64,000 nucleotides of DNA from Paraescarpia echinospica (Eukaryota; Annelida; Polychaeta; Sabellida; Siboglinidae): contig CM034538.1 of the NCBI GenBank assembly GCA_020002185.1, forward strand, positions 2,584,270 through 2,648,269. The letters run 5' to 3'. Shown here piece after piece: positions 22,650-36,600 of the stretch (positions are counted from its first letter, which is position 1; every line of letters starts with the position of its first letter). The notes under the pieces are model-generated. The model worked only from the letters and a program-made list of their open reading frames with translations, had not been told where the DNA came from and did not search any database. The position numbers and the translations under genes are program-made.

Positions 22650-24590
22650 CCGCTGATGAATCTCCCGGAATTAAAAAAAGTTGGCAGGTGTTACTGTATA
22701 CCCCCTCAATGGTACAAGTCATCAGCTATGCCAGAGTTCCTATTTTTTTCCAAGCGTAACTTCTGAGACGATCGTCGGGGTAACCTCACGGCATGGCCCA
22801 TCGCTGTTTAATGTAAGACATCGAACTCCAGACAACTAATTCACGTGTTGGTGGGTATGATCTACGGGTGGTGGTTATGGGTGGTAGTTTGAACCAATGG
22901 GCAGTACAAAACACTATAGTCAGAGACAAAGGCCTACGACGTGGTTTGGACTTCACGAACTTTAGTAGTCTTACTCGATCGTAGCCTTAGACTTAGCGGA
23001 TCGCCATAACTTTTTTTTTATCAATTCATTTATTTTATTTATCATCTAAATGGTGTTGTGTTGTGCCGCGTTATATATGAGTGACAATTCCATTGTATTT
23101 AACAATATCCGTTTATTACACATACACGATACTGTAAGCTATATACGGTTGCTCTATATCGCTATCGCTGTTACTGTTAGTCACTAACTAAACTAGGTTG
23201 ACCTAGCCCTACGCTGTATATTATACCCTAATGGCATTTTGGGTTAGTCCCATTATAGATTAGAGGTATACGCTAGTACATTATGCGGTGTATAAGAACA
23301 TTACAATTGATATTGACAGACCTGTCTAAGAAAATACATTTGGTACGATTGTATCATGTCATTCGTCGGAGTGTAGCCGTAAAACAACTGACGCGGGGTA
23401 ACAAAAACTGCATTGGGTTCGTTCTCTATAGGTGTCCGTTAGGCGCAACCGCACAGACGCAGTTCGACTCTAGCGCCCGGCTGCTTGACATCAGGGAAAG
23501 AGAGCGACAACGTGGATCATTTTTTGTGACAAAGTGTATTGCTGGGTTTTTTCTTTGATTTTTTTAACGAAAATTATGAATGATGTATGGTTGTTGAATA
23601 ATTAAGTATTTCAAGCAAAATTGCAAAATTCGTAATGCTTTAACCAACTCCAAGTACATTGTATTACATATGATATGATATATACATTAAATAATTTGAT
23701 TTTTAAAACGATTGAATATATACCATGCCATGGTACAGAATACTACAGATCGATATACACCAGTACAGGTTACAAGATAACAGAAATACAAATAGGCATA
23801 AAATAAAACGTAAAAGGCTAATTAGTTTACCCAACCTAATAATTTAATTTTAAAAACATTGTGTCAACGCATTTCTACTTTTAAATAACTGCGTACGTAT
23901 GTCCTACGCTTACGGCTACGGCTACGGCTACGTCTACGACTACGTTTTGATTTTAATTAAGACCATAATTATAAAAAAAATTATAGTATGCGCTTTCGGG
24001 CGGCTATCATAAGAACAGGGATGTCTTGTTATCATAGACATAGGCATATATAAACCTAAGGCTATACTATAAATTATAATAAGGTTTATAAATATAACAA
24101 TTAATCGTCATGTTGCCTCATCGACCTGTGGCGGCATGTCATTAGACTAGTGCGCACGGAAAAACGCCGTTTCACGTACAGCGTTTCAATATCATCCCCC
24201 CAAATAACTTCTTCTTCTTCACAATCATGTGGTTACCTCTATGCAGAGGAATAGTCCACAGTTCGCAAATGACATGGGGAGTTTAAAAAGGGTTGGAAAA
24301 AAAACAGTATTTTAAATTTAATTATTACAATAACTGTTCTATTATTAAGTCGTTTTACTTCGACATGAACGATGATTTTCTTATGATCTTTAACATATTG
24401 CTAACTATGAATAGGCTTCCTAATTCATAAAACATGTTTTGGTAAAATCAGTAGCATACCTAACACTGTAATATTTAAATTACCTGTTGCCCACTCGCCA
24501 GAGCAGTTGAAAGCTCAAAGACCATTGTTTGAAACCATGGAAGCTAAATACGACCTTGACCTCTCACCTATACATAGCCTCGTTCGAGCC
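22650..24590. other. No gene recognised upstream of ZFAND3
   Basis: AT-rich sequence. The only structure noted is a short run of TACGGC/TACGAC units at about 23897-23945. Confidence 0.5.
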
Positions 24591-24682
24591 GACTGCCATT
24601 TTCTGTGTGTCTTACCAGTCCAAGTAGCGGTGATGTGTCTTTAATTTTTTCGGTTTCTGCAGACTTTAGTACAATTTTGGCA
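24591..24682 (+). promoter_or_regulatory. ZFAND3: Probable ZFAND3 5' UTR / core promoter
   Basis: The sequence before the start codon contains GACTGCCATTTTCTG, a YY1-type initiator motif, at about 24590-24604. A pyrimidine-rich CGGTTTCTGCAG at 24650-24661 could be a 3' splice site, in which case the true promoter lies farther left behind a 5' UTR intron. This is inferred from position. Confidence 0.3.
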
Positions 24683-27600
24683 ATGGAAGACTCAAATAGC
24701 CAGCCTCCAAGATGTCCTTGCGGATTTTGGGGGTAAGAATAATATGCGATCTATCATTTATAGTGGCTGTTTGAGTTGGTTTGGTTAGGTTTACGACCCA
24801 TTTTTCAGACTGCCACACAGCCTTGACACGGCGTCATCGGGCACGGGCATACCAGCAATCAGGAAAGGTTGACGTAAATCTGGCATGTTTAAAACAACAC
24901 AAACTGTCTATACTTGTGTGGTCGTCTCGGATGAAAGCATACAAAATAGTCGGTAGTTAGCTACCAAGTTAATACCATTTTACAATGCTAAGTAATCGTA
25001 AATTCATTGTAAACCCGAATAAAAACAGTGTCACCGCCCCGTTCGCCATCTTATTAAGAAGTTAGGTGTCGTTTCTCCGTACAGTCCCTTCTGGGGCTAA
25101 CTTAGGAGTTGTGCAGTGCGCATTGCGAAGGGTGCGTGAAATTGAATTTGAAAAAATAAAAAAATTTCTGTAAATAATTGTGTAAACCATGTGCAATTAA
25201 AAATTTGTGCAGATAAAAAACACAGTCTCTGTATCTATAGTCTGGTATTGGTAAGGTCTAAGCCTAGGCCAAGGCCCAAGGTGGGCTGAAGCGACAAGGT
25301 GGATGGTACTCAGTCTCAGAGCTTGTTGGAATGGGTGTAGTGTGGGTAGGCTTATTAATTCAGGCGGGAGTAGATTCCAAGCTCTTACAACTGTCGGATA
25401 GAATGAGTATGCGTGCATGTATTTGTATGTATTTGTTGGGATTGCTGTTTGGCGTACGGGAGCGTGGGACTATAAGATGTTGTGGTAGGGTAATATTCAG
25501 GAGATTGTGTTTTATTTTGTAGAAGAAGGTAAGTTGGTGTTGTAATTGTCTTCTTTCTAGTGTCTGCCAACCAAGTTTGTTTATGAGGCTGGTTACGCTT
25601 TTTGTGCGGCAGTGGTCATTTAGGGTAAATCTAGCTGTGCTTCTTTGAATTTTTCGAGGGTATCATTGTTATGTTTTTGTATAAAGATTCCAAGCTACAG
25701 CTTCATACTTTAGTTTTGGGCTTATAGCAGATTGGGATGCAGTGGTGTGGACATACTTTGTCCACAACAGTTTAGAATGTATTGTAATGCAGAGATAGGG
25801 GATTCCAACTCCGATTCCGGAATCAGAGTCGGAATCGTTTGGAGTTAATTTAGTGGAATCAGAGTCGGATTCGTTTGGAATTGAGTCGGAATCAGAATCG
25901 GAATCACAATGAGAAGAATCAAAATGAGTGGAATTGGAATCGTCAATAAGTGTAAGCAGCGAAATATCTGACCACAAATCAGTAACATTCTCTATCGAGC
26001 ACACAGCCGACAAGAACTACCCCCAGGCTAAACTACAACCCAGAAGAGATCTTCGACATGTTGATTGTAAAACACTGACCAGTGAAATCAATTCCAACTT
26101 ATCTGGCTTTGATACATCATCCACAGATCCGGATTCCATTCTTGATATATATATACGTGTGCTGTTATTTCGGCGTTAGAAGAAATTGCTCCGGTAATGC
26201 TACGGCAGCCACGCAAGAGAAGAACTCCACCTCAGTACTGCGAGGAATTACATGCAATGCGAAAGTTACATCGCCAAAATGAGAACATTTGGCGTGCATC
26301 AGGATTAGACATACACAGACGAATATACGTGAATCATCGTAATGCTGTCAGCGCGAGGATACGGCAAGCCAAAATTCAGCATTATCAGAGTCTACTCCAA
26401 GATGCTGATCAGAATACAGCCTTCGAAGCCGTGAACAGCCTGCTAAAGGTGGAATCTTCCAAACTGCCTGACACTGATTCAAGGGAGAAATTATGCTGCC
26501 AATTTCTGAACTTTTTTGAAGAAAACATTACGAAAATCATGAATGAAATTGATGCCTCGGAAACAAACATGAGCAACATCGAAACTGCGACACAGAGAGT
26601 AGTTGAACATCCTATGACTGAAATGTGTGCTGCAAGTATGTGTGAAGTGCAGAAAATATTCCAGGATGCTAAACCCAAGTCATCATGCTTGGACCCTCTA
26701 CCTACATCGCTACTAAAGAGCACTCTTCCTGCTCATATTCAAATACTGACTCATCTTATCAATATGTCTTTCGAGTCGGCCACTGTTCCACGGGAACTCA
26801 AGAAGGCTGTCATAACACCGCTGTTGAAAAAACCGACCTTGGATCGAAACACGCTGAAAAATTACCGTCCAGTTTCAAGTTTGCCATTCGTGTCTAAAGT
26901 CTTGGAAAAGGTAGCAGCCAAATGACTTATTCAATATCTAAGTAACAATGGCTTTCACGAGCAGCTACAATCGGCATACAAACCTCAACACAGCACTGAA
27001 ACTGCTTTAATGAGAGTGCAGCACGATATCACCAGTTACATGGCAGACTCCAGGGGTGTCCTTCTGGTTCTCCTGGATTTATCTTCTGCGTTCGATACGA
27101 TCGATGCTGCTATTCTACTAAAGACTATGCATAGCCACCTGCGCGGCACTTGCATGGTTCGGTTCGTACATGTCGGATCGTACCCAGCGTCTACGGATTG
27201 GGGTGGATGCATCTGAAGAACGCCCAGTGAGATACGGTGTTCCACAGGGCTCGGTGTTTGGTCCGTTGTTGTTCACTGTGTACACAGCACCAATGCAGGA
27301 CATACTAACGAGGCACTCTGTGGAATATCATAAATTTGCTGATTATCTTCAGATATACACATCCTACTGTCCTCACATATCTGGTGACTTGGAGTGCGCT
27401 GTTCAGAGACTTAGTGACTGCATCAGTGAGGTCAAATGTTGGATGGTTAAGCATAAACTCAAGCTAAACGACAATAAGACTGAATTTATAGTGGCCCTCA
27501 GTTCCTATCATCTAAAGAAATTTGGACTTCTAGAGTACCTCGTTGTTGGTGGAGTCAACATAAAACCTGTTGTCTCTGTCAGGAATTTGGGAGCTCACTT

Positions 27601-30600
27601 TGACACTCACATGAGCATGAAGCAGCATGTTGATGCTGTTTGCAAGAAGTGTATCTACCATCTGAGACGTATTAGCTCCATCAGGGCCTATATCATGAAG
27701 CCTGTCTGCCATTCATTGGTCATTGTGTTGGTTGTTTCAAGCTTAGATTACTGCAACACTCTGCTGCTGGACCTACCCGAATTTCACTTAGCACGTCTCC
27801 AGAAGATCCACAATAGGGCAGCCCCCCTAGTTGTCCTCACACCTATATCTTCACACATCACACCAGTACTGGCGCTTCTGCACTGGTTGCCAGTCAGGCA
27901 ACGTATTGTGTTTAAAGTACTTGTGTATATTTACAAGGTGCTCCATGGTTTGGCGCCGAAGTACCTTGCACATCTACTACATCCACGAACTCGCAACCCT
28001 CATCTTCGGCAGCTTCATGACCATCTTCAGCTTGCAGTTCCACGAGCATCAAAATCCATCGGCAAGCGAGCGTTTGGCATAACTGGTCCGGCCAAATGGA
28101 ACGAACTGCCACTGACTCTACGAGATGCTCCGTCTGTGTTTTTATTTAAACGTCACCTGAAGACATATTTATTTAAACAAACTTATGGTGGACAATAGCA
28201 ATATTTATTTACAGGACGTTTTAGTGACTTGTTAATTTATTAATCTATTTTTTATTTTGTAAATTAATTAATTTATAACTAATTTATATATTATTTTAAT
28301 TGTTTTTATAATGTTTCTATATTGTGAGCGCATTGATTAACTATTAGTTAGAGATCGCGCAGTAAAAGAACCTTTATTATTATTATAAGTAAACACTAAA
28401 CACCTACTCAATTGGGGTGTTAGACAAGTTATTGATAGGATCTCAAACAGCCATGGTGAGATATTTGTTGTACTTGGTTAATTGCACTTTAAATAAAGTG
28501 GATAGTAAAACATTTGGTCTTCCTTAATCTCGGTCACTGTAGCCAACAGTATGCTGTGAACATTAACTCAACTTAAAATTTCATGTACCTAGGAATGCTA
28601 GGTTATGATGGCTTCCAGATAAGCTTGACGTTGAATAGACTGGAAGGTGGATGGACATGGTTTGTTTTTGAGTTGGAATCGGAATCAGAAGTTTTGTTGG
28701 AATTGGAATCGAACTTAGACAACCGGAGTTGGAATTGGAAATCCGTCTTCCTTAGTATCTGCCATCCTCGCGTGCCAGCGGTTGGTGCTGCTGATTACGT
28801 CAGTGCCAGCCAGTAGTACCCCCTGGCTGATCGCTTTGCGAAACTCTGAATTTAAGCTTAGCCTATGAAATTGCTCACTAGATCAGTGTATCTCGGCAGG
28901 TCAGGTGGTTGTAATAAAACTAATTTCAACCAACCATGGCTCGTGTTACATGCAATGTTTAGGAAGTAGAAGCAATTATTCGAATACACAATACCGCTCA
29001 GCTGCTCGTGCTAATGGGCGAACGGGTCATTATATATTGGGATTCCCAAAAGTCGTTTATCCGTCTTCAAATTGGGGTGGGTTTTGCACCGTTCTCACAG
29101 GTGATGCAGTTGCGACTGGCGAAGTCAATTACTAGTTTGACTCGGCTAACTTCCGCACTTCGCGTAGGGGATCAGCCAGGGCTAGTTTTGCATGGCAAAC
29201 AGCCCTGGTTTGTGAGGATGGTATCGGCCCATGACTTCACACAGCCGGATAAGGCAAAATCCATCCAGCTGAGGCAGTCATCGCGCACCAAGTGTCGCTT
29301 TGCCTTGACTTGCCGTTTGCAATCCGCCATATCAGAATTTATTTAATAATAATAATTTACTTTGCTATTCAAAATACTTTAGTCAACTATGTTTACACTA
29401 TTCACTATGTAGTCGTTAAGGAGATTGTTTACTGTGCACAAACGTTACACATTACGCTAGATTGCCTTGTTTATTTTGGTTAGCGAATACGCGAGACGCA
29501 TCAACAAACTCGATTTCCCCGACTATCGCCCACCAAAGCTTTGGACATGGCCTACGGCGAACTTTCTCAAATACACTTTCTCTGACTACTGTTTACCTAC
29601 AGCTGTATCTTAATATATGTCTATGGATAGTTTACGAATAATATTTATGTAATAACAATACTTGTCTTCTGTCCTTCCATGTATTTTCCGAAATTTCTGC
29701 AACGATATCCACAATGAACCGAGCCCAAGATTTCCCACCAGTACTATTAGGAAAGCTACAGGGCCTGATAAGTTGATAACCTCAGAGGTAGAATACTGAA
29801 GGTATGCAGCATATATAGCTCTCTGATGTTTTTGTCAGGCTGTTCAATTTATCAGTCAGCTCAGAGACCATACCTGCCCTGTGAAAAATGTCGATTATTT
29901 GTCCAGTGTCTAAAAAACCTAACCCTGTGGAACTTAGTGACTTTCGCCCAATTGCTCTTACCACCATTATCATGAAATGCTTTGAGAGAGTAATGTTGCA
30001 CCACTTACTCTAACAAACAGAAAGCACACTAGACCCTCTACAGTTTGCGTATAAGAGGAACATAGGGGTAGAAGATGCCATTCCATCACTTTGTCAGTAT
30101 CCTGTTTATAGATTATTCGTCGCCGTTCAACACTATACAGCCTAATTTTCTAGCAGAAAAGCTGATTACCCGGTAGTCTGAATGTTAGCCCTAAAGTGAT
30201 TGCGTGGTTGGTTGACTTCCTAGTCAACAGATCTCAGCTTGTCAGGTATCAAAATGTTTTGTCTCAGGTGAAAACAACATCCACTTGTGCCTCCCAGGGA
30301 ACAGTTTTGTCACCTGTGTTTGTTATTATATATATACTGATGATTTTAAGAGTAGTAGCTTCATATGCAGTTTGTATAAATACTCTGATGAATCTGCTTT
30401 AAATAGCAGATTTCTCAAATTCATACAGTCATTTTAAGCAGCAGGTCACTGAAGTGACAAGATGGTGTAAGGACAAATACTTAGACTTGAATGTGGACAA
30501 GACCAGGGAGATGGTAGTAGACTTTAGAAGGAAGGAGTGTGTCAGTGAGCTTGTTATTGAGGGTGTGACTGTGGAGAGAGTTAATGAATATAAATATCTA

Positions 30601-33600
30601 GGCACTGTTTTGGATAATAAACTCACTTTTGAATCCAACACCAACTGCATTGTAAAGAAATGTCATCAGAGAATGGTCTGCATGTTCAGGCCGATATCCT
30701 TTGGTGTGAGTCCTGAGACTCTGCAGATGTTCTATCGCAGCCTTATGAATCTGGTTTGACATCTTCTTTTGTCTGTTGGTTTGGCAATTTGAGTGTGAAG
30801 AATAGAGGCAGGTTGAACAGTATTGTTGATAGGGGAAGTAAGGTTGTGGGAGTGAGACAGACTGGACTGAATGAGCTGTATGAGATGAGAGCTGTGAGAA
30901 AGGGTTTGCAAATCATGAGTGACTTGTATCACATCCTGTCACAGAACTATGATACACTGCCATCAGGCAGGAGACTTAGACCTTTCACTGCAAAGAATGT
31001 AAAGACAATGAGCAGTTTTGTTCCTATGTCAATCAAGATTATCAATAAATCCTCAACGTTATTTCTAACTGAGCCATTAATTTTTTTATTATCAGTTCAT
31101 GAGTAAGGGGATGAATGTGTGGGAATACGATTTATATTTATTTTACTGTGACTGCCTTTTTAGTCCTTTGGCCGAAGGTCCAAGGGACTATTGCCATCAC
31201 TCTGCGTCCGCCATCCGCCGTTAGCTGCTGTATCTCAGAAACCGTTCAGCAACTTTTTCTCTAATTTTGCATAGACGTATCTTGGGGCACTGCCACTATG
31301 CACGAGAAATCTGCATTTGATTGAATCATTTTAAGGGCTCCCTAGGGCCTCCAAGGACCCCAAAACTGGTAAAAAATGTAACATTTTGCCTATTTTTTCA
31401 AAAACTGTTCAGCAACTTTTTTTCTAATTTTGCATAGATGTATCTTAGGGTGCTGCCACTATATACAAGAAATCTGTATTTGATTGAATCATTCTAAGGG
31501 CACCTAAGGGGCCCCCAAAGTGCAAAAGGTTTACATTATCTAGTGATGTGGTTTTGAGAAGGGCCCTCGAGACCACCCCCAACATTAGGTGTTGTGTATT
31601 GTTCCACAAAGTCAACAGCTGTGACTAATCTCTACAGCCCAGTCCATTCAGACCTTGACTAATCTTTAATTGGTCACCCAGGCAGAGTAGACACACTTGA
31701 CCCCTGTTAGACTGAACAGTTGCCTAACACTTTTAAACTGCATCTTCAAAACTATTGATTTTCTATAATTGCAAGTTGTGTTTATTTTGATGTTCATTTA
31801 ATTATTATAAAATGGTGTGACTGTGGTGTCTATTGGTTAAAGATGTATTGCCTGTAGAAACCTGTAGGTGACAAACATAGAAAATTAATATTCTGTCACC
31901 TGTAGGTGACAAACATAGAAAATTAATATTCTGTCACCTGTAGGTGACAAACATAGAAAATTAATATTCTGGACAACTATAGAGTGAAATATCCTACACT
32001 TTATTTATATCAAATACATTCTACTGTTCTTTTTATGCTTGCCATGCCATGGTACTGTGTAAATCAATTGTATCAATATATACTAATAATTACAGATTCA
32101 CAATATAGTTGACACCTGAAACAACCAAATGTCAACCATTAGAAGAGTTGACATAGTTAAGGCACAATAAAGCCTTTTGTGTCAAGACAAATACAATTCA
32201 ACCAATACCCCTATCTGAACACTGCCTGTCCTTCACCTATTACATTCGCTTTGTTTAGGTATGTGGTTCTTTTTATAAAAAAAAATTAGTTTCTTTCTGT
32301 ACCTGTCTACGTATGATAACCATTTGTCCGCCCTGCTCACAATAAACATCACATGAATGATAAAAGGAAGATCACTGCCACTTAACTTGTGGATTATTAT
32401 TATTATAAAACTGCTCTGCTACTGCTTGGTGGACAGTTAATTAGTGGATCAAGTTCAAATACATCAGCACGTTTTTCACACCTGCATGGTAGTTTAGGCT
32501 CAGTAGTGTGCTGGCAGCTACTAAACCTATAGGCTTGTGTGAAAAGGATAGCTGGTAGAAGAACTAACTTCCAAACACCATTGCATCCATTTAGCCAGGC
32601 AGCAGTCACACTGTCCCAGTGTCTGCTGCTATGTTTATAAAATAATTATATAGGCTTAATGATCCCAATACACCAATCTGTTGGCACAATGTCAGATAAT
32701 GGAACTAGGTTAAACATCTTAACAATAACTATAATTAGTTCTGTGGAGCTGTTTTTTTCAGTGAACAGTAAACATGTAAACATTTTACTTCCATCATAAC
32801 CCTTAATGATCTGTAACTATGATTCACCAAAAAACATTTGACTAATAATTACCTACAGGGTTGTTTGATTTATGCCGGGCAGAAACTGTTTCTGCCCGGC
32901 ATAAACAGCAACAATAGGAAATACATGCCATTGATAGGCAAACGTGTTCTTTTTATAGAAAATTTCAGTTTCTTTCTGTACCTGTCTACGTATGATAACC
33001 ATTTGTCCGCCCTGCTCACAATAAACTTCACATGAATGATAAAAGGAAGATCACTGCCACTTAACTTGTGGTTTATTATTATTATAAAACTGCTCTGCTA
33101 CTGCTTGGTGGACAGTAAGCTGCAACTGTCTTTGAATTTGTTTACATTTTGACAAACTACTATTACATAGCACTAATTTTTGAATGAATCACATTTTGAG
33201 AATGCATGTCATTGTTTGCGGTGTAACTTTTGTATGCTTCATTTTCTGCTGCTACAAGTTGCATTCATCTGAAAGATTATTCAATTACATACCCAATAAT
33301 AATACATATGTTGTGGTGTTGGATATATAGCTTTGGTATATTGTACACGAGGGTTGTGATAGGAAACTATTGGACATTGCGACAGTGCAGAGAGACAGTA
33401 CGAGATGTGTCACTCAGTATATGAAGTGTGACTTTCAGATACTTCATTTTGTAGTGCTATGGATTATGATGGGCCTCTCCATTAGCTCCCTATATATTTG
33501 TAAGTTAGGTGAGTAACACCTTCGAAGTTCTGACAGCAGGACACCGCCTTCGGTGAAGTCGAGACAAAAGTTTTACAAAGGCTTCAATTTCAAACGGTCT

Positions 33601-36600
33601 ATCACCGTCCAGCTGACCCATTTTTTTTTTTTCAAAAACTTTTCAGTAACTTTTTCTTAAATTTTTCATAGACATTTCATGTGGTAGTGCCACTATACAC
33701 AATAAATCTGTATTTGATTGATTCATTCTAAGGGCACCAAAGGTCCCCTAAAATGCTAAATTTGCTAACTAAAATTAATTGTCTACCTCAGAGTAGCTAT
33801 ATTTATAGTTATATTTATAACTGTGGAGCTAAGATTCTCTGCCTGCTATTGTTTGATGGAAACTGTGACTAATCTGTAATTGGTCACTGGCAGAAGCTTA
33901 TGTCAACAGACAGCATTAAGCCACTAGACCCCTGTTAAACTGGACAGTTGCCTGTAGGTTTTAAACTGTGTCAAACAGTGAGTCTACCTTTTGCTCTCAA
34001 ATAATCTGTCCTCTTAGTTTTACACATAAAGACATAATCTGGCATAACTTGATATGTCTTTGTAGCAGCACATTTGTACTTCCAGTGTATCATTGCAACA
34101 TAACATACATATTACATACTGTGTGCCACATTTGAATGTTGTGCATGTAATATTTCCATGCAATCCATTTGCATATATAATTTCAACAGCCATTTTCTTC
34201 ATTTTCACTTTTTTACCCCTACCATGTTCAGTGCTCCATAACTTCGCCAATTTTTGTAGCAGTCATATAATTTTTGAAACCGTGTAAAGCACCCTACCAA
34301 ACCTTTACAAGGATGTAAGAAAACAATGTTATAATTGTTATGACTTATCACTCATTTGGTCAGCCGGGGTCACATATAGACGTATTAGTCCAAAGGACTT
34401 CAGGGCCACTTGGCCCATTTTTATGTTTTATGTACTTTTTATGTATTATGTTATTTGCAGTATTAACAGACCACAAGACAAAATTCTGTTTTGAGAAATT
34501 CAATAAAGTATCTTGTATATATGTATACACACTAGTCAGTTAATAAAATGTTGCCGAGGGCTGGAAACAACTTCTAGAAGTAGAATCATATTGTTATTTA
34601 TAAGTGTTTTGCCCCCCCCCCCCCAGTCACTACTCTCTCTAATAAATGTCCTATTGGAACACATTCTGTAACTACCTATTTCATATCTCCATTCAACAAA
34701 CACTGATTGTTCAAGTTTTTGTAAATTAATACAAATATCAATTTCAAGGAACTAAGTTTGTTTACCAATTTATTATTTGGACCACCTGCTATTTGTGTAA
34801 TATGGTAGTAATGGTACAAGAAGCATAGTGTTGAGTGTTATAATACTTACAGTCAAAAGAAAGGTCTTAAATTTCCACCTGACTCACCAGGATCGACCCA
34901 ATCAAGTGACAGAGCACACAGGCCAGCAGACTAGTCTGGATAGCTGGAATGAAAAGAACATATATATCTGGTAAATCTATGTGTTAATATGCTGGAGACA
35001 CCTTCCATCCCTGATGACCCATATGGAAAGGCTTCATCTGTGCTCCGGCCCTGGCCGATCAATGATAGTGATGAATATGCTTGACACATTGTACATGACA
35101 TTAACATTATCTCCTCCCTTGAGTCGAGGGTCATTTGTACATAACATTAACATTATTTCCTACCTTGAGTCGAGGGTCACTTGTACATAACATTAACAGT
35201 ATCTCCTCCGTTGAGTCGAGGGTCATTTGTACATAACATTAACATTATTTCCTACCTTGAGTCGAGGGTCATTTGTACATAACATTAACATTATTTCCTA
35301 CCTTGAGTCGAGGGTCATTTGTACATAACATTAACATTATTTTTTACCTTGAGTCGAGGGTCACTTGTACATAACATTAACATTATCTCCTCCCTTGAGT
35401 CGAGGGTCATTTGTACATAACATTAACATTATTTCCTACCTTGAGTCGAGGGTCATTTGTATATAACATTAAAATTATTTCCTACCTTGAGTCGAGGGTC
35501 ATTTGTACATAACATTAACATTATTTCCTACCTTGAGTCGAGGGTCATTTGTACATAACATTAACATTATTTCCTACCTTGAGTCGAGGGTCATTTGTAC
35601 ATAACATTAACATTATTTCCTACCTTGAGTCGAGGGTCATTTGTATATAACATTAACATTATTTCCTACCTTGAGTCGAGGGTCATTTGTACATAACATT
35701 AACATTATTTCCTACCTTGAGTCGAGGGTCACTTGTACATAACATTATCTCCTCCCTTGAGTCAGGGTTACTTGTACATAACATTATTTCCTACCTTGAG
35801 TCGAGGGTCATTTGTACATAACATTAACAGTATCTCCTCCCTTGAGTCGAGGGTCATTTGTACATAACATTAACATTATCTCCTCCCTTGAGTCAGGGTC
35901 ACTTGTACATAACATTAACATTATTTCCTACCTTGAGTCGAGGGTCACTTGTACATAACATTAACAGTATCTCCTCCCTTGAGTTGAGGGTAATTTGTAC
36001 ATAACATTAACAGTATCTCCTCCCTTGAGTTGAGGGTCATTTGTACATAACATTAACATTATTTCCTACCTTGAGTCGAGGGTCACTTGTACATAACATT
36101 ATCTCCTCCCTTGAGTCAGGGTCACTTGTACATAACAACATTATCTCCTCCCTTGAGTCAGGGTCACTTGCCTGTTTCTAGCTTCATTCACTTCATTGGA
36201 GCATTGGCATGAGATCTACCAATAGCCAATGTACTGAAAACTTCAGCTATTTAGTTACATATTTGCTCTATGCTCAGTGTTTCTTTCTCTCATACAGTAG
36301 ACATCTGTGTGTAAAATCAGAGATAGAATGCCACTATGCCAGTAAACTTGTTCTGCAAAATACCAAGTTTTTTCTAGTAATATAAGCAATTGGATTTAAT
36401 ATTTGAGTTCAGGTGTACGATTTAAGCAGACATTCCTAATGATGTCATTGGCATGTTTCAGGTCTAGTGATACACAAGGATTATGTTCCCAGTGCTACAA
36501 AGGTAACAGCAAAGTTTTCATCTAATCCTGTACAATATTGTTAATGAGAGTAACGCTTGTGACAACATGCTGTAGGGCAATACAATGGCATCATTGTATG

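Noticed and set aside
21306..22722. ORFs of about 100 codons in the fold-back arms (also 60036-60389, 61078-61383, 62489-62842) as conserved small genes
   Set aside because: They are the same sequence read from the two arms of inverted repeats, in both orientations. The frames are not preserved between copies and there are no domain motifs.
34608..34624. Poly-C run as a functional site
   Set aside because: A simple homopolymer of about 17 bases in intron 1 with no associated structure.
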